Origin: Rhododendron vialii
Taxonomy: Eukaryota; Streptophyta; Magnoliopsida; Ericales; Ericaceae
Assembly: GCF_030253575.1 (NCBI RefSeq)
Contig: NC_080564.1
Span: 4,570,501 to 4,634,500 of the forward strand
Direction: 5' to 3'
DNA: 64,000 nt
Part shown: positions 1 through 13,000 of the stretch, piece after piece
How the letters are laid out: every line of letters begins with the position of its first letter
Position numbering within the stretch: position 1 is the stretch's first letter
Position numbers and translations under genes: made by a program
Notes under the pieces: generated by a model
The model's database searches: none
Told to the model about the DNA's origin: nothing
What the model saw: only the letters and a program-made list of their open reading frames with translations

Positions 1-24
1 ACCCATGGGTTCGGAACTTCGGAC

Positions 25-474
25 CTTAGTTGCAGGGAGCTCCTAAAGTGGTGCCGCTCCCACCTTGGGAGCCCGCTTTTGTGCTCCCAACTATGGAGCT
101 TGACGGGTGCCCGCTCCCATTGAGATGGGAGCTCGCTCCTTACAAAGATGGGAGCTTTTGTATGATCGTTGTATAGAAAAATAGGGATTTATCACTTGGC
201 TTTATTAATTGGTCTTTGATGAATCTAGCCCAAGTCATGATATCTTGAAAAGAAAAAATCATACTATATTGTAACACTAGCCCATTTCTTAAACTTATGG
301 AGGACTTGACCCATATTTTTAATTCCTAAAATGATTGTACTTTTAGAATGAATACTTTATGCTACATTAATTTCATGATATATGTACACCCTCCTCTCAC
401 GCTCCCAATCTTGGGAGCTTCTGTATTCCCTCGCTCCCACGCTCTCGCCCCCGCTCCCGCTTCGTGCAACTAAG
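25..474. mobile_element. hAT-like MITE in intron 1 of mTERF copy 1
   Basis: A 450-bp non-autonomous element. Its ends are inverted copies of CTTAGTTGCA followed by GGGAGC-rich sequence (left CTTAGTTGCAGGGAGC, right ending GTGCAACTAAG). The flanks are near-identical 8-mers, CTTCGGAC at 17-24 and CTTCGGAT at 475-482, as expected of an 8-bp target duplication. Many direct and inverted GGGAGC motifs crowd both subterminal regions, a habit of hAT elements. The paralogous intron in the other copies reads straight through this point (GGGTTCGGATCC), so the insertion came after the gene duplications. No coding sequence. The exact left boundary is uncertain by a few bases. Confidence 0.6.
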
Positions 475-1109
475 CTTCGGATCCGTGAAAGTGCTTGATC
501 CCCTAAGGTCACACATGGTTATCTACAGTAATTAGCCGACATGCGTGGGTCCTGGGTGGGAGAATCGGATGTTCTCAGGAAACTAGTCGAAGCAAAAGGC
601 CGTTTCTAATAACCAAGATTCAAAGGGATTGAGAGAAAGAAATGCAATCAGTAGGACTACAAGCAAGTGTTTTTGGAATACCTTAAGTGGCCTGTTAAAC
701 TTGAGTTGGCTGTTGGCACATTAATCAAGTCCTTGCGCGTTTTACTGTTCTATTTTCCTAGCAATCAAACTGATTTAAGTACTTTGCTAGCACTCAATTA
801 AGTGCAGCTGTTCCAGTAGTTTCCCACAACACTTGTGATTAAGAGCACTTTTTAGATTTTAGATTGTTGTTATCTGGCTTCATGCTTGTACTGTTTGCTA
901 CTATAGAAAGCATCCATGATACATTACGTGTTTGGTAACATGGAACCAGGAAACATGTAACTTTTGTTTGTACCAAACAAAGGAATATGGAGTATCACTT
1001 TTGCCAGAGCCCAATAGCAGCGACAAAAATAATAGCTAGGTTCTTTCTGTGCTTCGCCATTTCTATTTCAAGTTGACATTACTAAAGATTTGTTTTGATA
1101 TCGTAACAG

Positions 1110-2965
1110 GACTCGACAAAATTTCCACAATAAACTCTTCCTATGCTGCGCTAAGTTTGGTGAGCAATTCCATTTTTTGATTCTTCTCCTTGTTGGATCT
1201 GATAGGCTATCTACTTCCCTACCTAACTACCTCTAATAAGAAACTCACAGTTGTTTTCCCATTCATTCATTTCTTGTCTTCAAAATTGCTACAATGGCAG
1301 ATGAATCGGGTAATGCTGGGTCAAGCACCTTAAGAGTGGCGCCTGCAATTTTGTTAGATGCAGAAAAAGAAGCCAAGGCTGTGTTAACCTTGTTTTTGAA
1401 GAAACAGGTTTTGAGCAAGGCAGTTGCTACAAGAACTATCAATAAAGCAGCACTTTTTGTTGATCACCTTGTTTCAAGGCTTCATTCTGTCCATAAAACT
1501 CGGTATCTTGTAGGTTCGAGTACAACTTATTATTCCTTGGAGCACTCCTTTGTTATGTCGTATCTATTTTCTAAGAGTTACGAACAGGGCCACCACTGAG
1601 TTTTAAGGGACCCTATCTCAAGTTCAGTGATGGGCGGATTTCAATGCTCTTAACTGAAAATCTGGACTAATTTGACACTGTTGAATCAGATTTTGGCCCT
1701 TGGGCGTTTAAATTAAACCATTTGTCAAACTGAAATCATTTTTATTTTGGACTTTCATTTAGGGTACTAAATATTTTGGGGCCCTAATTTTCAGTCGGAG
1801 CCTAAAAGGCAATGGCTTAATTTATTTCCTAACTTATCTGACTTCCTTTGGTTTTCAGGGAGAGAGCCTTTACAACTCTTGAGATCAGAGATGCTCTAAA
1901 TCCATACCTTGAAACCCTCTTTGAGGAATTTGGGGACACTCTGGTAGATCTAGTGGAAAATTTCCCAAATTCACTTATTGAAGAAAGATCAACTGGTCCT
2001 TCAGTCCCGCCAGTGGAAGAAGGACAGGTTGTGCCAGTTTCAGCCCCTATTACCTCTCTCAACTCTATGAAGTTAAGAGCCTTTGCTAGATTGACTAAAG
2101 ACGGTCCCACTGGGAAGCTTCCTCCAGAAATTATCTACCTCACAGAACTAGGCATTGAACTCGAGTCTCGAGGTGATCAAAGAAGTGACGCAAGTACACT
2201 GCCTTCGCGCGCTACTGCTTGGATGGGAAAGTTAAGCCTGTGGTTGAATTCCTGTTTGATCTTGGGGTTCCCAAATCCAATATCCCCGCCATTCTCAGGA
2301 AATGCCCTCGACTAGGTGGAGTCAGTGTCTCTGATCATCTAATACCCACTGACGTTTTTAGAGAACTTAGGCGTGGACAAGAAACATTGGGCGAAGGTAA
2401 TTTATCGATTTCCCGCGCTTCCCGTTTATAGCAGGCAGAAGTTGAAATCAATTCTTGATTGTCTTTATGAATTGGGACTCTCAACCGAAAAGCAGGGTAA
2501 GGTTCTTACGCGCTTCCCGAATATCTTAAGTTATGGAGTGGAGAGGTTAAGGGTTACAGCTCAGTACTTCCATTCTATTGGGGTTGATGTAGGAACTCTT
2601 CTCCACAAATTTTTGGTCCAAGTATAGAGGCCAATTTGAAACATGTGACAGAGTTTTCTTGGAGAGGGGATTCAGTATAGAGGAGGTCGCCTTCATGGTC
2701 TCGAGTTATGGAAATATTTATACCTTAAGCTTGTCGAAGAACATTATGCCCAAGTGGGATTTCTTTTTGACAACGGGTTACCCGAAAGCTGCTCTGGTTA
2801 AATCGCCTCAGTATTTTGGGTTCAGTTTGGAGGGCAGGATTAAACCTAGGTATGCAATGGTGAGGGAAAGCGGAGTAACGTTGACTATGAAGCGGTTACT
2901 CTTATCTTTCAGATGGTGAGTTGGCCAAGGTTTTGAAAAGAAAAATGAAGGAAAATGTTGGATGA
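1110..2965 (+). pseudogene. mTERF copy 1: MTERF5-like pseudogene, 5' exon outside window
   Basis: The most decayed copy of the array. Exon 2 (1110-1159) and exon 3 (1301-1513) are still open and correctly bordered by splice sites. Exon 4 (1859-2965) is clearly homologous to the 1.1-kb mTERF exon of the other copies, but the coding sense hops between frames at about 1865, 2160-2215, 2355, 2610-2655 and 2905, so at least five frame breaks interrupt the mTERF repeats. Recognisable pieces include VKPVVEFLFDLGVPKSNIPA and the region around NIMPKWDFFLTTGYPK. The transit-peptide exon should lie upstream of position 1, 1-2.6 kb from exon 2 as in the other copies. No functional protein is expected; a transcript is possible. 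Confidence 0.85.
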
Positions 2966-4936
2966 AACTGTTCCGATTTCCAAGCTTTTCCCGTTCATCA
3001 CAGGTGATTCCATGATTCAATTACAGGTTTGTTATAGCCTCTGGCCCAAAACCCCGGTCAGTTAACAGTTAAGCTTTTAGAAACGATGCATTTTGTGGAA
3101 CTAGAGGTTATCGGACTCTTGGCATTTCGTTGCAGTTTTAGTATTATTTCAAGGACCGGAGTAGTTGAATGTTTGTTGTATAATTTTGTACACGGATTGT
3201 TGAACGAAGCATCGACATTCTCCTTTAGCTCCCCTCCTCAAGCTTTGTTTTCTGGTGTGTTGTCTTGATTATTCTTCATTGATTTTCATTTTTTTGCTGC
3301 TTATATTACCAACAATGGTTCTTTGGTTTTTTCCTTGGCAATTCTAAGTTCCATGAAAGGGATCCTGGTAACTTGTCCAAGAAAGGGATGGGGCTTCCAA
3401 ATCACCTGTGTCCGTCCTGCACCCCTTTATCTTTCTTTCTTGTTCTAGTTTCCTTAATTCGATGGTGCCAAACGATTAAAGAGAGATTTTGTTATGTTTT
3501 TTTTTTTGGCTCAAGTCTAATCATTGTATATCTCTAGTACGTTTGAACTCAAATTTGTTGAACAAATTGGATTGATTCTTGAGGATCAAAAAAAGAGAAA
3601 AATGGATTGATTCTTCTTATTGTGTCCCTGTTCGTAATTTTTGGACTTTCCCTACCTGAAAACCTGTGGTAGGAACAAGGGAGACTATTGGGTTTTCTAA
3701 CTTGGATTTTCCTTTGACTTTAAAATAGTCATTACCATTAATAGTTGGACAATTTATCAACTTTACAGCTTTTTTTTTTTATAACTCAGGTGTTAGGCCA
3801 GATTTCGAGCACCTGGATTAATTTTGGGAGACCAATTTCGGAGGCCCCAATTAAAGTTAGAACAAAGCTCTGTATGAACTGATCCCAAAAGAATTAATAG
3901 TATGTAAGAGATTTCGAACTTGAGATCTTAGGAGGAAGCAAATTACCAAGGCTTGAAACCTGAGACCTTAGGAGAAAGTAAATCCGTAAGACTTTAGGCC
4001 AACCAGAGGTTATCAACTTTACAACCTTAGGGGTTGGCCCGGTGCTCTTTGCCTGAGACTTGGGAGTTTACTTCCTCTTGAGATCTCGAGTCGATTTTCT
4101 TTGCCAACTACTATTTTAGTCATCTCAGTATCTCACTCTACTCGTATTCTACCTAATAAAACACAAGGGTGTGGGGACTACACAAACACAAGTTAATCCA
4201 AGGGTTGAGATTCATTTGATGTAAGGGTTGACAAAGCATTCTCTCCAAGAAATTAAAGTGCCCATGTTTTTTACATATATTACAAAATTGTCATCAAATC
4301 ACTTTTGCTCTAGCAGCCATCAGTTTGCACATTATTTATGTATTTCAAAACCCACTTCGCCATTTCTCCATATCTCTCTCTCTTATCCAACCGACGTCGT
4401 TCCCCGCGCCGAGAACTGGACTTTCGTCTCCGTCGCCATTTCAAAATATTTCTTTATATTTTTGCTTATTTGTAATATGATGGTGTCTCTATTCATGTTT
4501 GACGGACAATTAGCGAGTGTATAAATTAGGAATGGCAGGGCTTGAATAGTCTCAGTGCCCACAAACTATTCCGAACACCCCATATTACTGCCAACTCTTT
4601 TTTTTTTTATTAAATCAACTTTACCTAAAATATATTTTGGTAAGTGAGTGTGTTGGTATGATATGAGATTGGAGGGCTGTCCCGGATTATGGAGTGGATC
4701 ACATTCAAAATGTATTCTTCCACACTCCTTCCATTCTCCCGAGGTTCTTGATAAATTTGTCTTCATCTCAAACTTCAATAGCCACTCATTTTTCCAAATA
4801 CGATACCTTCTCTTCCCCTTGCTTCGCTTCGCAGCTGCCTCCCGATTCTCTCAGCGCCTGGTATCCGACCAAAACTACCCGACATATCCAGTCTCCAAAT
4901 CTGCCCTCAGAAAATCCCTCATCCCTTTCTTCCAAA
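2966..4936. other. Spacer between mTERF copies 1 and 2
   Basis: Presumed 3' flank of copy 1 and promoter of copy 2. The first ~300 bp match the 3' flank of the other copies. Between about 3770 and 4090 there are several imperfect direct and inverted copies of an 'acctgagaccttaggagaaag'-like phrase, probably an old repeat I cannot classify. A T/C-rich stretch from about 4330 resembles a plant promoter. No gene is visible. Confidence 0.5.
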
Positions 4937-7900
4937 ATGCAAACTATAAGGTCCTCCGACCTTTCTTCTCTACCAGGACCAGCCTTTTCCATACCCAGGT
5001 CTCAATTTCTTGTCATACTCATACATGGGTCCTGTATCTATATCTGTATTACTATATGGATATCATGCTTCGTGAAGTACATCAGTTTTGTGTATTTACA
5101 TGCATTATCCCTTGCTATTGACTTAAAGAATCATACTTCTTGCACTTTTGGATGTTCTGATGATAAGCTTTTGGGGTTTGTAAATGCTTTCCTATCTGAT
5201 TGTGATGATAAAATTATAGAACTCAGCTGGAGGAATCGCTGGTGGTGATTTGGTAAAGGCCGGGGGGACGCTCTTCCTTAGGTCTATAGTTCAACTTTTC
5301 TTGCTAGCAACTCTTAAGGCAACCTCACCCCTTGTGTAACCTTGTGAAACAGCTTTGGGAGGGTCTGCATGGATTTGTCTGAGGTGTATGCAAGCTGGCT
5401 CAGGATACCTGCATTACCAAAAAAATCGCTTGAGGACAACATGTGAACGTGTACATTACCGTGGTTGTTGGATCACCATAAATTGCGAAACAAAATGAGG
5501 CCTTGAAAGCACATTTGAATGTTGCTCGACTGAACATTTTAGTATGATTGAGTAGAAAAATGAAGGCAATGAGTGTTGTGCAGGGTTAGCCAATTGGTAG
5601 GTAGAGCCATACATCACAAAGTCGAAACTGTGAAGCCCTTGATATGTTTGAATAAAAAAGGATAGGCAATGTGCAAAACAAAGGGATTAGCAGGCTGGCT
5701 GATGGAGCCAGAGGTTCGGTCCCCTTAGGGCCACACGTGGCTATCTCCAGTAATTATTCCGTATGCGTGGGCCCTAGGGCAGGGGGACTGGATATACCCG
5801 GGGAAATATTTGAGGCAAAAGGCTGGTTTTAGAAAGTAAGATAGGAAGGGATTGAGAAAAAGACCTGCACTAAGCGGGACTACGAGCAAGTGGTTTTTTG
5901 AATATCTTAAGAGAGCCGCTTAAACCTGAAGTGGTACAAATCATACAGTAATCGAGTCCTTGCAGGTTTTACTGTTTTATTGTCCTAGCAATCTATCAAA
6001 TTAAGTATTTTGCTAGCACTCAGTTAAGTACAGATACTTCAGTTGTTTGCCGCAGAACTTATGGATATGCACACTTTAGACTGTTGTTGTATGCCTTCCA
6101 AATAAAAAAAGATTGTTGTTGTACGGACCTGGCACGATATTGGCATCTATGAACGTATCCATGATAAATTAGCAACATTACCTGTTTGAAATCCCGGAAC
6201 CAGGAAGCACGTCACTTTTGCTTGTAGAAAACAGAGATATTACTTTTGCAAATCCAATAGTGGCAACAAAAAATAATTTCTAGGAGTTCTCTCTGGCTTT
6301 CGCTGTTTCTATTTCCAAGTTGACAATGCTAAAATTTACTGTAGTTTTTACATCATATCAGGATTCAAATCACTTTTCCCAAGAAACTTTTCTTCTGCCG
6401 CGCAAAGTTTGGTGAGCAATTCTTGTTTTCTTCTTCTTCTCCTTGTTACATCTGGTGAACCACATAACAACTTTGGATAATTTGGTCTGCTACAATGGCA
6501 GCTGAATCGGGTAATGCTGGGTCGCACAACTTAAGAGTGGCGCCTGGATATTGGTTAGAGTCAGAAAAAGAAGAAGCCAAGGCTTTATTGACCTTGTTTT
6601 TGAAGGAACAAGGTTTCAGCAAGGCAGTTGCAGCAAGAACTATCAACAAATCAGCTCTTTTCATTGATCACCTTGTTTCAAAGCTTCATTCTGTTCATAA
6701 AACTCGGTATCTATCAGGTTCGAGTACAACACATCATTGCTTTCCTTGAAGCACCCCTTTTTTATGTTTGTCTATTTTTTAAGCTTTATTACCAGGGCTG
6801 TCCCTGAACTTTTTAAGGGGCCCGATCCCAAGTTCGGGGATAGGCTCTCCTTACAGACATGGATTTTAATGCCCTTACCTCTTAATTGAATTCGAAACCT
6901 TTGAATCTGACTTGGGTCCTTGGGCTTCTAAAGTAGAACTTTTATCAAACTAATAGCATTTTTCTTTTTATTTTGAACTTCATTGAGGGTATATTTTTGG
7001 GGTCCCTAATTTTTTACATAATTGGGGCTAAATCAATGGTTTCATTGGCTTTAGCCCAGTTACGGCTCACAGTTTATTGCCTAGCTTATCTAACTTCCTT
7101 TGACATTTCAGGGCAAGAGCTTACAACTCTTGAGATCAGGGATGCTCTAAATCCATACCTTGAAACCCTATTTGAGGAGTTTGGGGAAATTCTTGCAGAT
7201 GTAATAGAAAATTTTCCAAATCCACTTATTGAAGAAAGATTGATAGAAAATTTACCGCCAGGGGAAGAAGGACCGGTTGTGCCGTTTTCAGCCCCTATTA
7301 CTAGCCTCAACTCTATGAAGTTAAGGGCCTTGGCTACATCGACTGACGACGGTCCCACTGAGGAGGTTCCTCCACAAATTATCTACCTCACAAAACTTGG
7401 CATGGAAGTTGGGGTGATCGAAGAAGTGACCCGCAAGTTCCCTCCCTTCGCTGACTACACTGTGGATGAGAACATTAAGCCTGTGGTTGAATTCCTACTT
7501 GATCTTGGGGTAACTAAATCCGATATCCCTGCGATTCTCAGAAAAAGGCCTCAACTCTGTGGACTCAGTCTCTCTGAGAAATTGATACCCACTGTGACGT
7601 TTCTGGAAAACTTAGGCGTCGACAAGAAACAATGGTCAAAGGTAATTTGTCGATTTCCTGCACTTCTCGTTTATAGCAGGCATAAGTTGAAATCAAATCT
7701 TGATTGTCTTTATGAATTGGGTCTTTCTACCAAAAACCGGGGTAAGGTTCTAATGCGCTTCCCGCCTATCCTAAGTGTTGGAGTGGAGAAGTTGAGGGAT
7801 ACAGCTGAGTACTTCCATTCTATTGGCGTTGATGTAGGAACTCTTCTCTACAAATGTCCACAAATATTTGGTCTAAGTATTGAGGCCAATTTGAAACCTG

Positions 7901-8220
7901 TGACGGAGTTTTTCTTGGAGAGGGGATTCAGTATAGAGGAGGTTGCATTTATGGTTTCAAGATTTGGAAATTTCTATACCTTAAGCTTGTCGAACAACAT
8001 TATGCCCAAGTGGGAGTTCTTTTTGACAACGGGATACGCGAAATCTGATCTGGTTAAATACCCTCAGTATTTTGGGCACAGTTTGGAGGAGAGAATTAAA
8101 CCTAGGTACGCAATTATGAAGAAATGTGGAGTAACGTTGACTCTGAAACGGTTACTCTTTCTTTCAGACAGTCAGTTGGATAAGGTTTTGAAACAAAAAA
8201 TGAAGGAAAATGCAGGATGA
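4937..8220 (+). CDS. MTERF5: mTERF copy 2: MTERF5-like plastid transcription factor, 478 aa
   Basis: Exons 4937-4998, 6362-6411, 6502-6717 and 7112-8220 join in frame with GT-AG introns into 479 codons. Residues 1-37 (MQTIRSSDLSSLPGPAF..., then FPKKLFFCRAKF) are Ser/Arg-rich and lack acidic residues apart from one Asp, like a plastid transit peptide. Residues ~50-112 hold the conserved EEAKALLTLFLKEQG and SALFIDHLVSKLHSVHK stretches. From ~180 onward come about eight mTERF helical repeats, with phrases such as EFLLDLGVTKSDIPAILRK and NIMPKWEFFLTTGYAKSDL. In Arabidopsis MTERF5/MDA1 is a plastid nucleoid protein that helps transcription of the psbEFLJ operon; that role is inferred here. An internal ATG at 6495 overlaps the intron-2 acceptor and could start a leaderless protein. 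Intron 1 (1.36 kb) holds repeats shared with the other copies. Confidence 0.87.
6793..7072. mobile_element. Ancestral hAT-like MITE in intron 3, copy 2
   Basis: Starts CAGGGCTGTCCCTGA after TTTATTAC and ends before TTTATTGC, the same insertion site as in copies 3-7. The right terminal repeat is worn compared with copy 3. Noncoding. Confidence 0.6.
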
Positions 8221-9178
8221 AACGGTTCCTATTCCAAGCTGTTTCTGTTCATCACAGGTGATTAGAATTACAGATTTGATATAGCCTCCGGTCCAAAAGC
8301 CCAGTAAGTTAGTAATTGTTAGTCGATACAATGATGCATCGTTTAGAACTAGAAATTATCAGACTCGGGTCATTGTGTTCTCGTTTTAGTATTATTCCAG
8401 TGGCCAGAGTAGCTAAATGCACGTTGTATACATTTGTATGTACTTACAGATTGTTGAAGGAAACATTCAACATTCGCCTTGAGCTCTTTCTCAACCTTTG
8501 TTCTACGTTGTCAATTGATTGTCTTCTCTTTTTTACGACTGCTTGTATTTGTGGTGTCGAAATGACAACCAAATCTCGCGACTTTGAGATCTATGTGTTG
8601 ATACTGAATGAAACAAACAAACCAGCCCACACCGATAGAGTAGAAGCATGCACACTGCACACACACAACGCAGATTTTACGGGACTTTGTTTACTTGTGA
8701 TGTAAACGTACTCTGTTGACAGTTACATGATCAGAGAATTTCATATTTCTTAAAGACAACAAGTGCTCAAAAGAGCTGCTGATGAACTCTGTCGTCAACC
8801 TCTCTCAAGATTCCTAGCAATACCAAGTAAACTCCCTCGTAACAACTGAAACCCACAACAAGAACAAAAATGAGTTACGAGTGTCCGGGTGGACTTGACT
8901 ACTGCGCAGGTGAAAAAACAAACGCAATGTCTGGATTGCTTTTTGAAAAAAAAAATTCTCAACTCAAAAAACATTCATTACCCCTATTTCCAATTATTAC
9001 TCACCCTTATCTTCAATCATTATTCTCATTTCTCATTACCTCTACTTCCAATCATTACTCTTATTTCTCTCTCCACTCATTACCCTACAAAATTTCTCAA
9101 AAACTCGTCCCAAGCTTTAGAAAAAACAAAAGCTTATATGATAAACTTCTTGAGATACTACATCTATCTAAATAATGA

Positions 9179-9290
9179 GAAATGTTACAACCACACACCT
9201 TCATGCACAAATGCTTAGCATTTGTGGGGAGCCCCACGCCTTCTGTGTGTTCATTTATGTGAGAAAAATAGGTGTGATTGTAGCATATTT
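9179..9290. mobile_element. Small foldback element (MITE-like)
   Basis: About 110 bp. The left arm contains TGTTACAACCACACACC and the right arm its inverted counterpart GGTGTGATTGTAGCA, with a shorter inverted pair around GCACAAATGC near the centre. A related sequence occurs at 21,940-22,012 in the spacer after copy 4. Noncoding. Confidence 0.45.
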
Positions 9291-9474
9291 TATTAATTCG
9301 GTGACTAAGTGGCGTGACTTGTGACAAATTATTTAGCAAATATGATACGAGTATATTTGTTTGGTGTTGTTAAGTGTTGTTCTCCTACTCCAATTATCCA
9401 ACACACATTGATGTGCGGTAAATAAGAGTATTGGAATGTTGTGTGAATGTGATTTTAAAATGTGTTGTGAAGTA

Positions 9475-9698
9475 CTCCCTCCATCCCAGTTTGTTTGTTC
9501 AATTTCGACGTACGTGTCTTTTAAAAAATTGTCTATATCTCACAATCTATAACGTTTTACATGATTTCGAAAACATCATATTTTAGATCTAATTGAGATC
9601 TATCAAATAAGATCCATATTGCATATAAAAAACATATAGATAATTTTATGAAAGGTCCCAAATAGTGAAAATTGACAAACAAATCGGAACGGAGGGAA
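9475..9698. mobile_element. Stowaway-type MITE (Tc1/mariner)
   Basis: Ends CTCCCTCCATCCCAG and, inverted, CGGAACGGAGGGA, flanked by TA on both sides. Inner arms TTTGTTTGTTCAATTT and AAAATTGACAAACAAA pair as well. 224 bp, AT-rich, noncoding, a standard plant Stowaway. Confidence 0.85.
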
Positions 9699-10091
9699 TA
9701 GTAAAATGTTGGACAATACTTGAAGGTGCACTACGGCCAATAAATAGTTACTCCGTTTCACTTCCCTTTGATGGAGGAAATTTCACAAGAAAAAAGGTTA
9801 TGGTGCCTAATTTATCATTTGGACTGAATATTGTGGCCAGAAATTAAAATACTGGAAAATACACACAAAGAAGTCTTTTTTTGATGGACCCTTCCCTCTC
9901 TCTCTGCAAAAAAGGTCCGATTTGCTATCTCATCATTTTTCACCGTCCAAAATGGCGCAAGTGGCTGATATCTGAGCAAAAGACCGAACATATCCAATCT
10001 CCAAATCAACTGCACCCCCCTCTTCTTTGCTCCCCCTGTTCCCTCCAAAATCAAACCAAATTCGTGAAAAGCACTCATTTCTACTGGAAAA

Positions 10092-13000
10092 ATGCAAGCT
10101 CTCCCTTCCACAAGGACGTCCTCCGACCTTTCCTCTCTACCAGGACCAGCCTTTTTCATACCCAGGTCTCAATTTTTTGCCATTCTCATACGTGGGTCCT
10201 GCATCTATTGTTGTGTTAGTATAGAGATTCGTGGTTCCTACTTCATATCATGCTTCGTTAAGTACATGAGTCTTTACTGTCTTCTTGTATGTACGCGCAT
10301 TATATGTGTTTTTAAGATGATTGTCCCTTAACCTAATGTGTTTGGAACTCGAGGAGAGAAATGGAAATGAAGAGATTTATTTTTTCCAAAATTTTCCTGC
10401 CGTTGTTTGGTTTCTAGAGAAAAAGAAGGGAAATTTTAAGATCCAAGTTCAATTTTCTATTCAATTTCTTCTTTTACTTTCCCTCTTCATTATTTTCCCT
10501 TTATTTCCCCGAGTTCCGAACACAGGGAGGCCTAGCGGCGAAATCCTGGGACTTGGTGATGTAACCTGAAATTTCCAAGCCAGACTATATCTGAAAATTA
10601 GCACCTAAACTTGAAGTTTAAACAGAAACTGCAGTTTTTATTTCATGAAAAATGCTCTCAGAATACATAGAGAAAGGAGAGGATAGATAGAAGAGGAAAG
10701 AAATGGGAGAAACGTATAGTGTCACCTAGGGGCCAAGGACAAGAGAGAGATAGGGGGAACCCTTGAACTACTAAGGGGTCTTGAACCACAAAAGGAGAGG
10801 AAGAGAAGGGAGGGAGATAGGGGAAGGGAAGCATGGAGCCACAGCCCCAGACAAACATTGAGGTTTTCTCTCACGTGGTCTCCTCCAAAATAAATCTAGA
10901 CTCTTAAAAGCCCCAAAACATAAAAGTGCATGAGGGGCTGGAGGAAGTGTGTGAAACGATTGTAGAAGGGGCTGGAAGATTAGTCCAATGCGCCCACGCG
11001 TAAGCGTCTGAAACAGTTGTGTGAGGGGTTGTAGGAATTAATTTGAGGTGCACGCAAGCTAGCCCGGCACACGGTGCATTACAAAAGAAAAAGAGAGAGA
11101 TGGTTGTCCCTTGCTATTACCAAAAGAATCGTAGTTCATGCACTTGTGAGTATTCTGATGCAATGGTAAATTTGCTAGAGGACGTCACGTGAGTGTCTAC
11201 AGTATCATGGTTGCTGATTATCATAAAGTGTGAACATTTATGAGGCCTTGAAAGCATATTTTTTGAATTTGGCTGTTGCTTGACTGACCAAATTCACGCA
11301 GCTAGGGTAAATCTAGTGTTTGGATGTTGATATGATTGTGCTGAAAACCAAAGGCAAGTGATCCACAGCATAGTTGTCCAAATCGCATGATTAGTTGTCA
11401 AAATTGCATGTACTCAATGTTCTAAAAGTCGCTAGGCGCTAGTCGGGTGGTCGGCCAAGCGATTAATTGGATTAATCGGTGCATATTAATTAGTAATTGG
11501 CGATTAATCGTTAGTCGGACCTAATCGGATAGGCCTCGCTAGTGATTAATCGCTGATTAATCACTGATTAATTCCTTGTTTTAGAACTGCATGTACTAGT
11601 GTCTTTCCTATTAGAAATAGAAAACAAACTCCAACATTGGTTTAAGCTTAAATTTTACAATCTTACAATGTATGTATATTATGTAGATGCATAGATACAT
11701 TTTCCAATGTATTTTTGAAATTTGGACCGAATCGCTACGATTTACGATTCGGAAAAGGAACAATTGGACTCGCAATCTGACAACCTTGATCCAGGGGGTT
11801 ATCCTAGTGGTAGGTTGAGCCATAAATCACAAAGTTGAATTCACATACCCTTTGGTATGGTTGAGCCAAAAAAAAAAACCCCAATAGGCGATGAGTAATT
11901 GGCAAGCTGGTAAGTGCAGCCACAGGTTTGGTTCCTTGAAGCGCTTGATCCCCGTAGGGCACACAAGGCTATCTTAAGTAATTGTTCGGTATGCGGGGGC
12001 CAAGGGCTAGGAGGATTGGATGTACCCGAGAAACTAGTCGAGGCAAAAGGCCATTTCTAGAAGACAAGATAGAAAGGATTGAGAGAGAAATGCAAACAGG
12101 GAGACTGAGCAAGGGACTGTAGAATATCTTAAGAGCAGTGTTCTAAAAGTCGTTAGGCGCTAGTCGGGCAGAAGAAGGGCGCTTGGTGCCTAGAGGCCAA
12201 CTAATCGGCGCATAGGACGATTTTTATCTAGACGTTGGACCCCCGCTTAGCGCCTAGGCATTGACTAGTCGGCTGCCTAGACCGATTTTTAGAACAGAGC
12301 GTAAGAGAGCCACTTTGACTTGAATTTGTACAGCAATCAAGTTGCGCATGTTACAGTTTTATTTTCCTACCAATCAATTCTTTGTTCAAGTATTTTGCTT
12401 GCTCTCAATTAAGTACAGCAGCTACAGCTGTTTCAGTTGTTTGCCACAACACTTATGAATTAGTACACTGTAGATTGTTGTTATATGGCCTCAGCTTGTA
12501 CAATATTGGCTACTAGTGAATGCATCCATAATACATGATACATCAGTAACGTTATCCGTCAGATAGCCCGGAAGGAGGAAGCATGCCACATTTCCGTGTA
12601 CCAAAAAAGGAAATATCGCTTTTGCCAAATCCCAATACAGTAGTAGCAACAAAACAATAGTTAGGAGTTCTTTCTGTGCTCCACTGTTTCTATTTCCAGG
12701 TCGAAAATGCTAGTATAATTTTGTTTTGATCTCATATCAGGACTCAACTCACTTTTCCAAAGAAACTGTTCTTCTGCCTCGCTAAGTTGGGTGAGACATT
12801 CTTCCTTTTAATTCTTCTCCTTGTGCAGGTAATGGGCTACCTACTTCCCTACCTCCAACAAGAAGCTCACCAACTTTTTTCCATTCATTAATTTCTTGTC
12901 TAACAACTTTGAAAATTTTCTTTGGCTGCAATTGCAGCTGAATCGAGTAAACCAGGGTCGCACAACTTTGGAGTGACGCCTGCAAATTCATTACTTGCAG

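Larger units (their letters stand above)
8221..10091. other. Spacer between mTERF copies 2 and 3
   Basis: Holds the 3' flank of copy 2 (to about 8500), an AT/C-rich stretch with repeated 'cattac/attactc' words (8960-9080), a small foldback (9179-9290), a Stowaway MITE (9475-9698) and the promoter of copy 3. No gene seen. Confidence 0.5.

Noticed and set aside
4648-5248. Two overlapping ORFs of 157 and 184 aa around copy 2 exon 1
   Set aside because: They run through the promoter, the true exon 1 (4937-4998) and into intron 1 with no conserved domain.
6495-6749. Stand-alone small protein starting MAAESGN (and its equivalents in the other copies)
   Set aside because: It is exon 3 of the mTERF gene read into intron 3. 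The splice donor at CAG|GT and the frame-matched exon 4 explain it.
8960-9080. CRISPR-like or regular short repeat array
   Set aside because: The CATTAC/ATTACTC words are irregular AT/C-rich simple sequence in a plant nuclear spacer.
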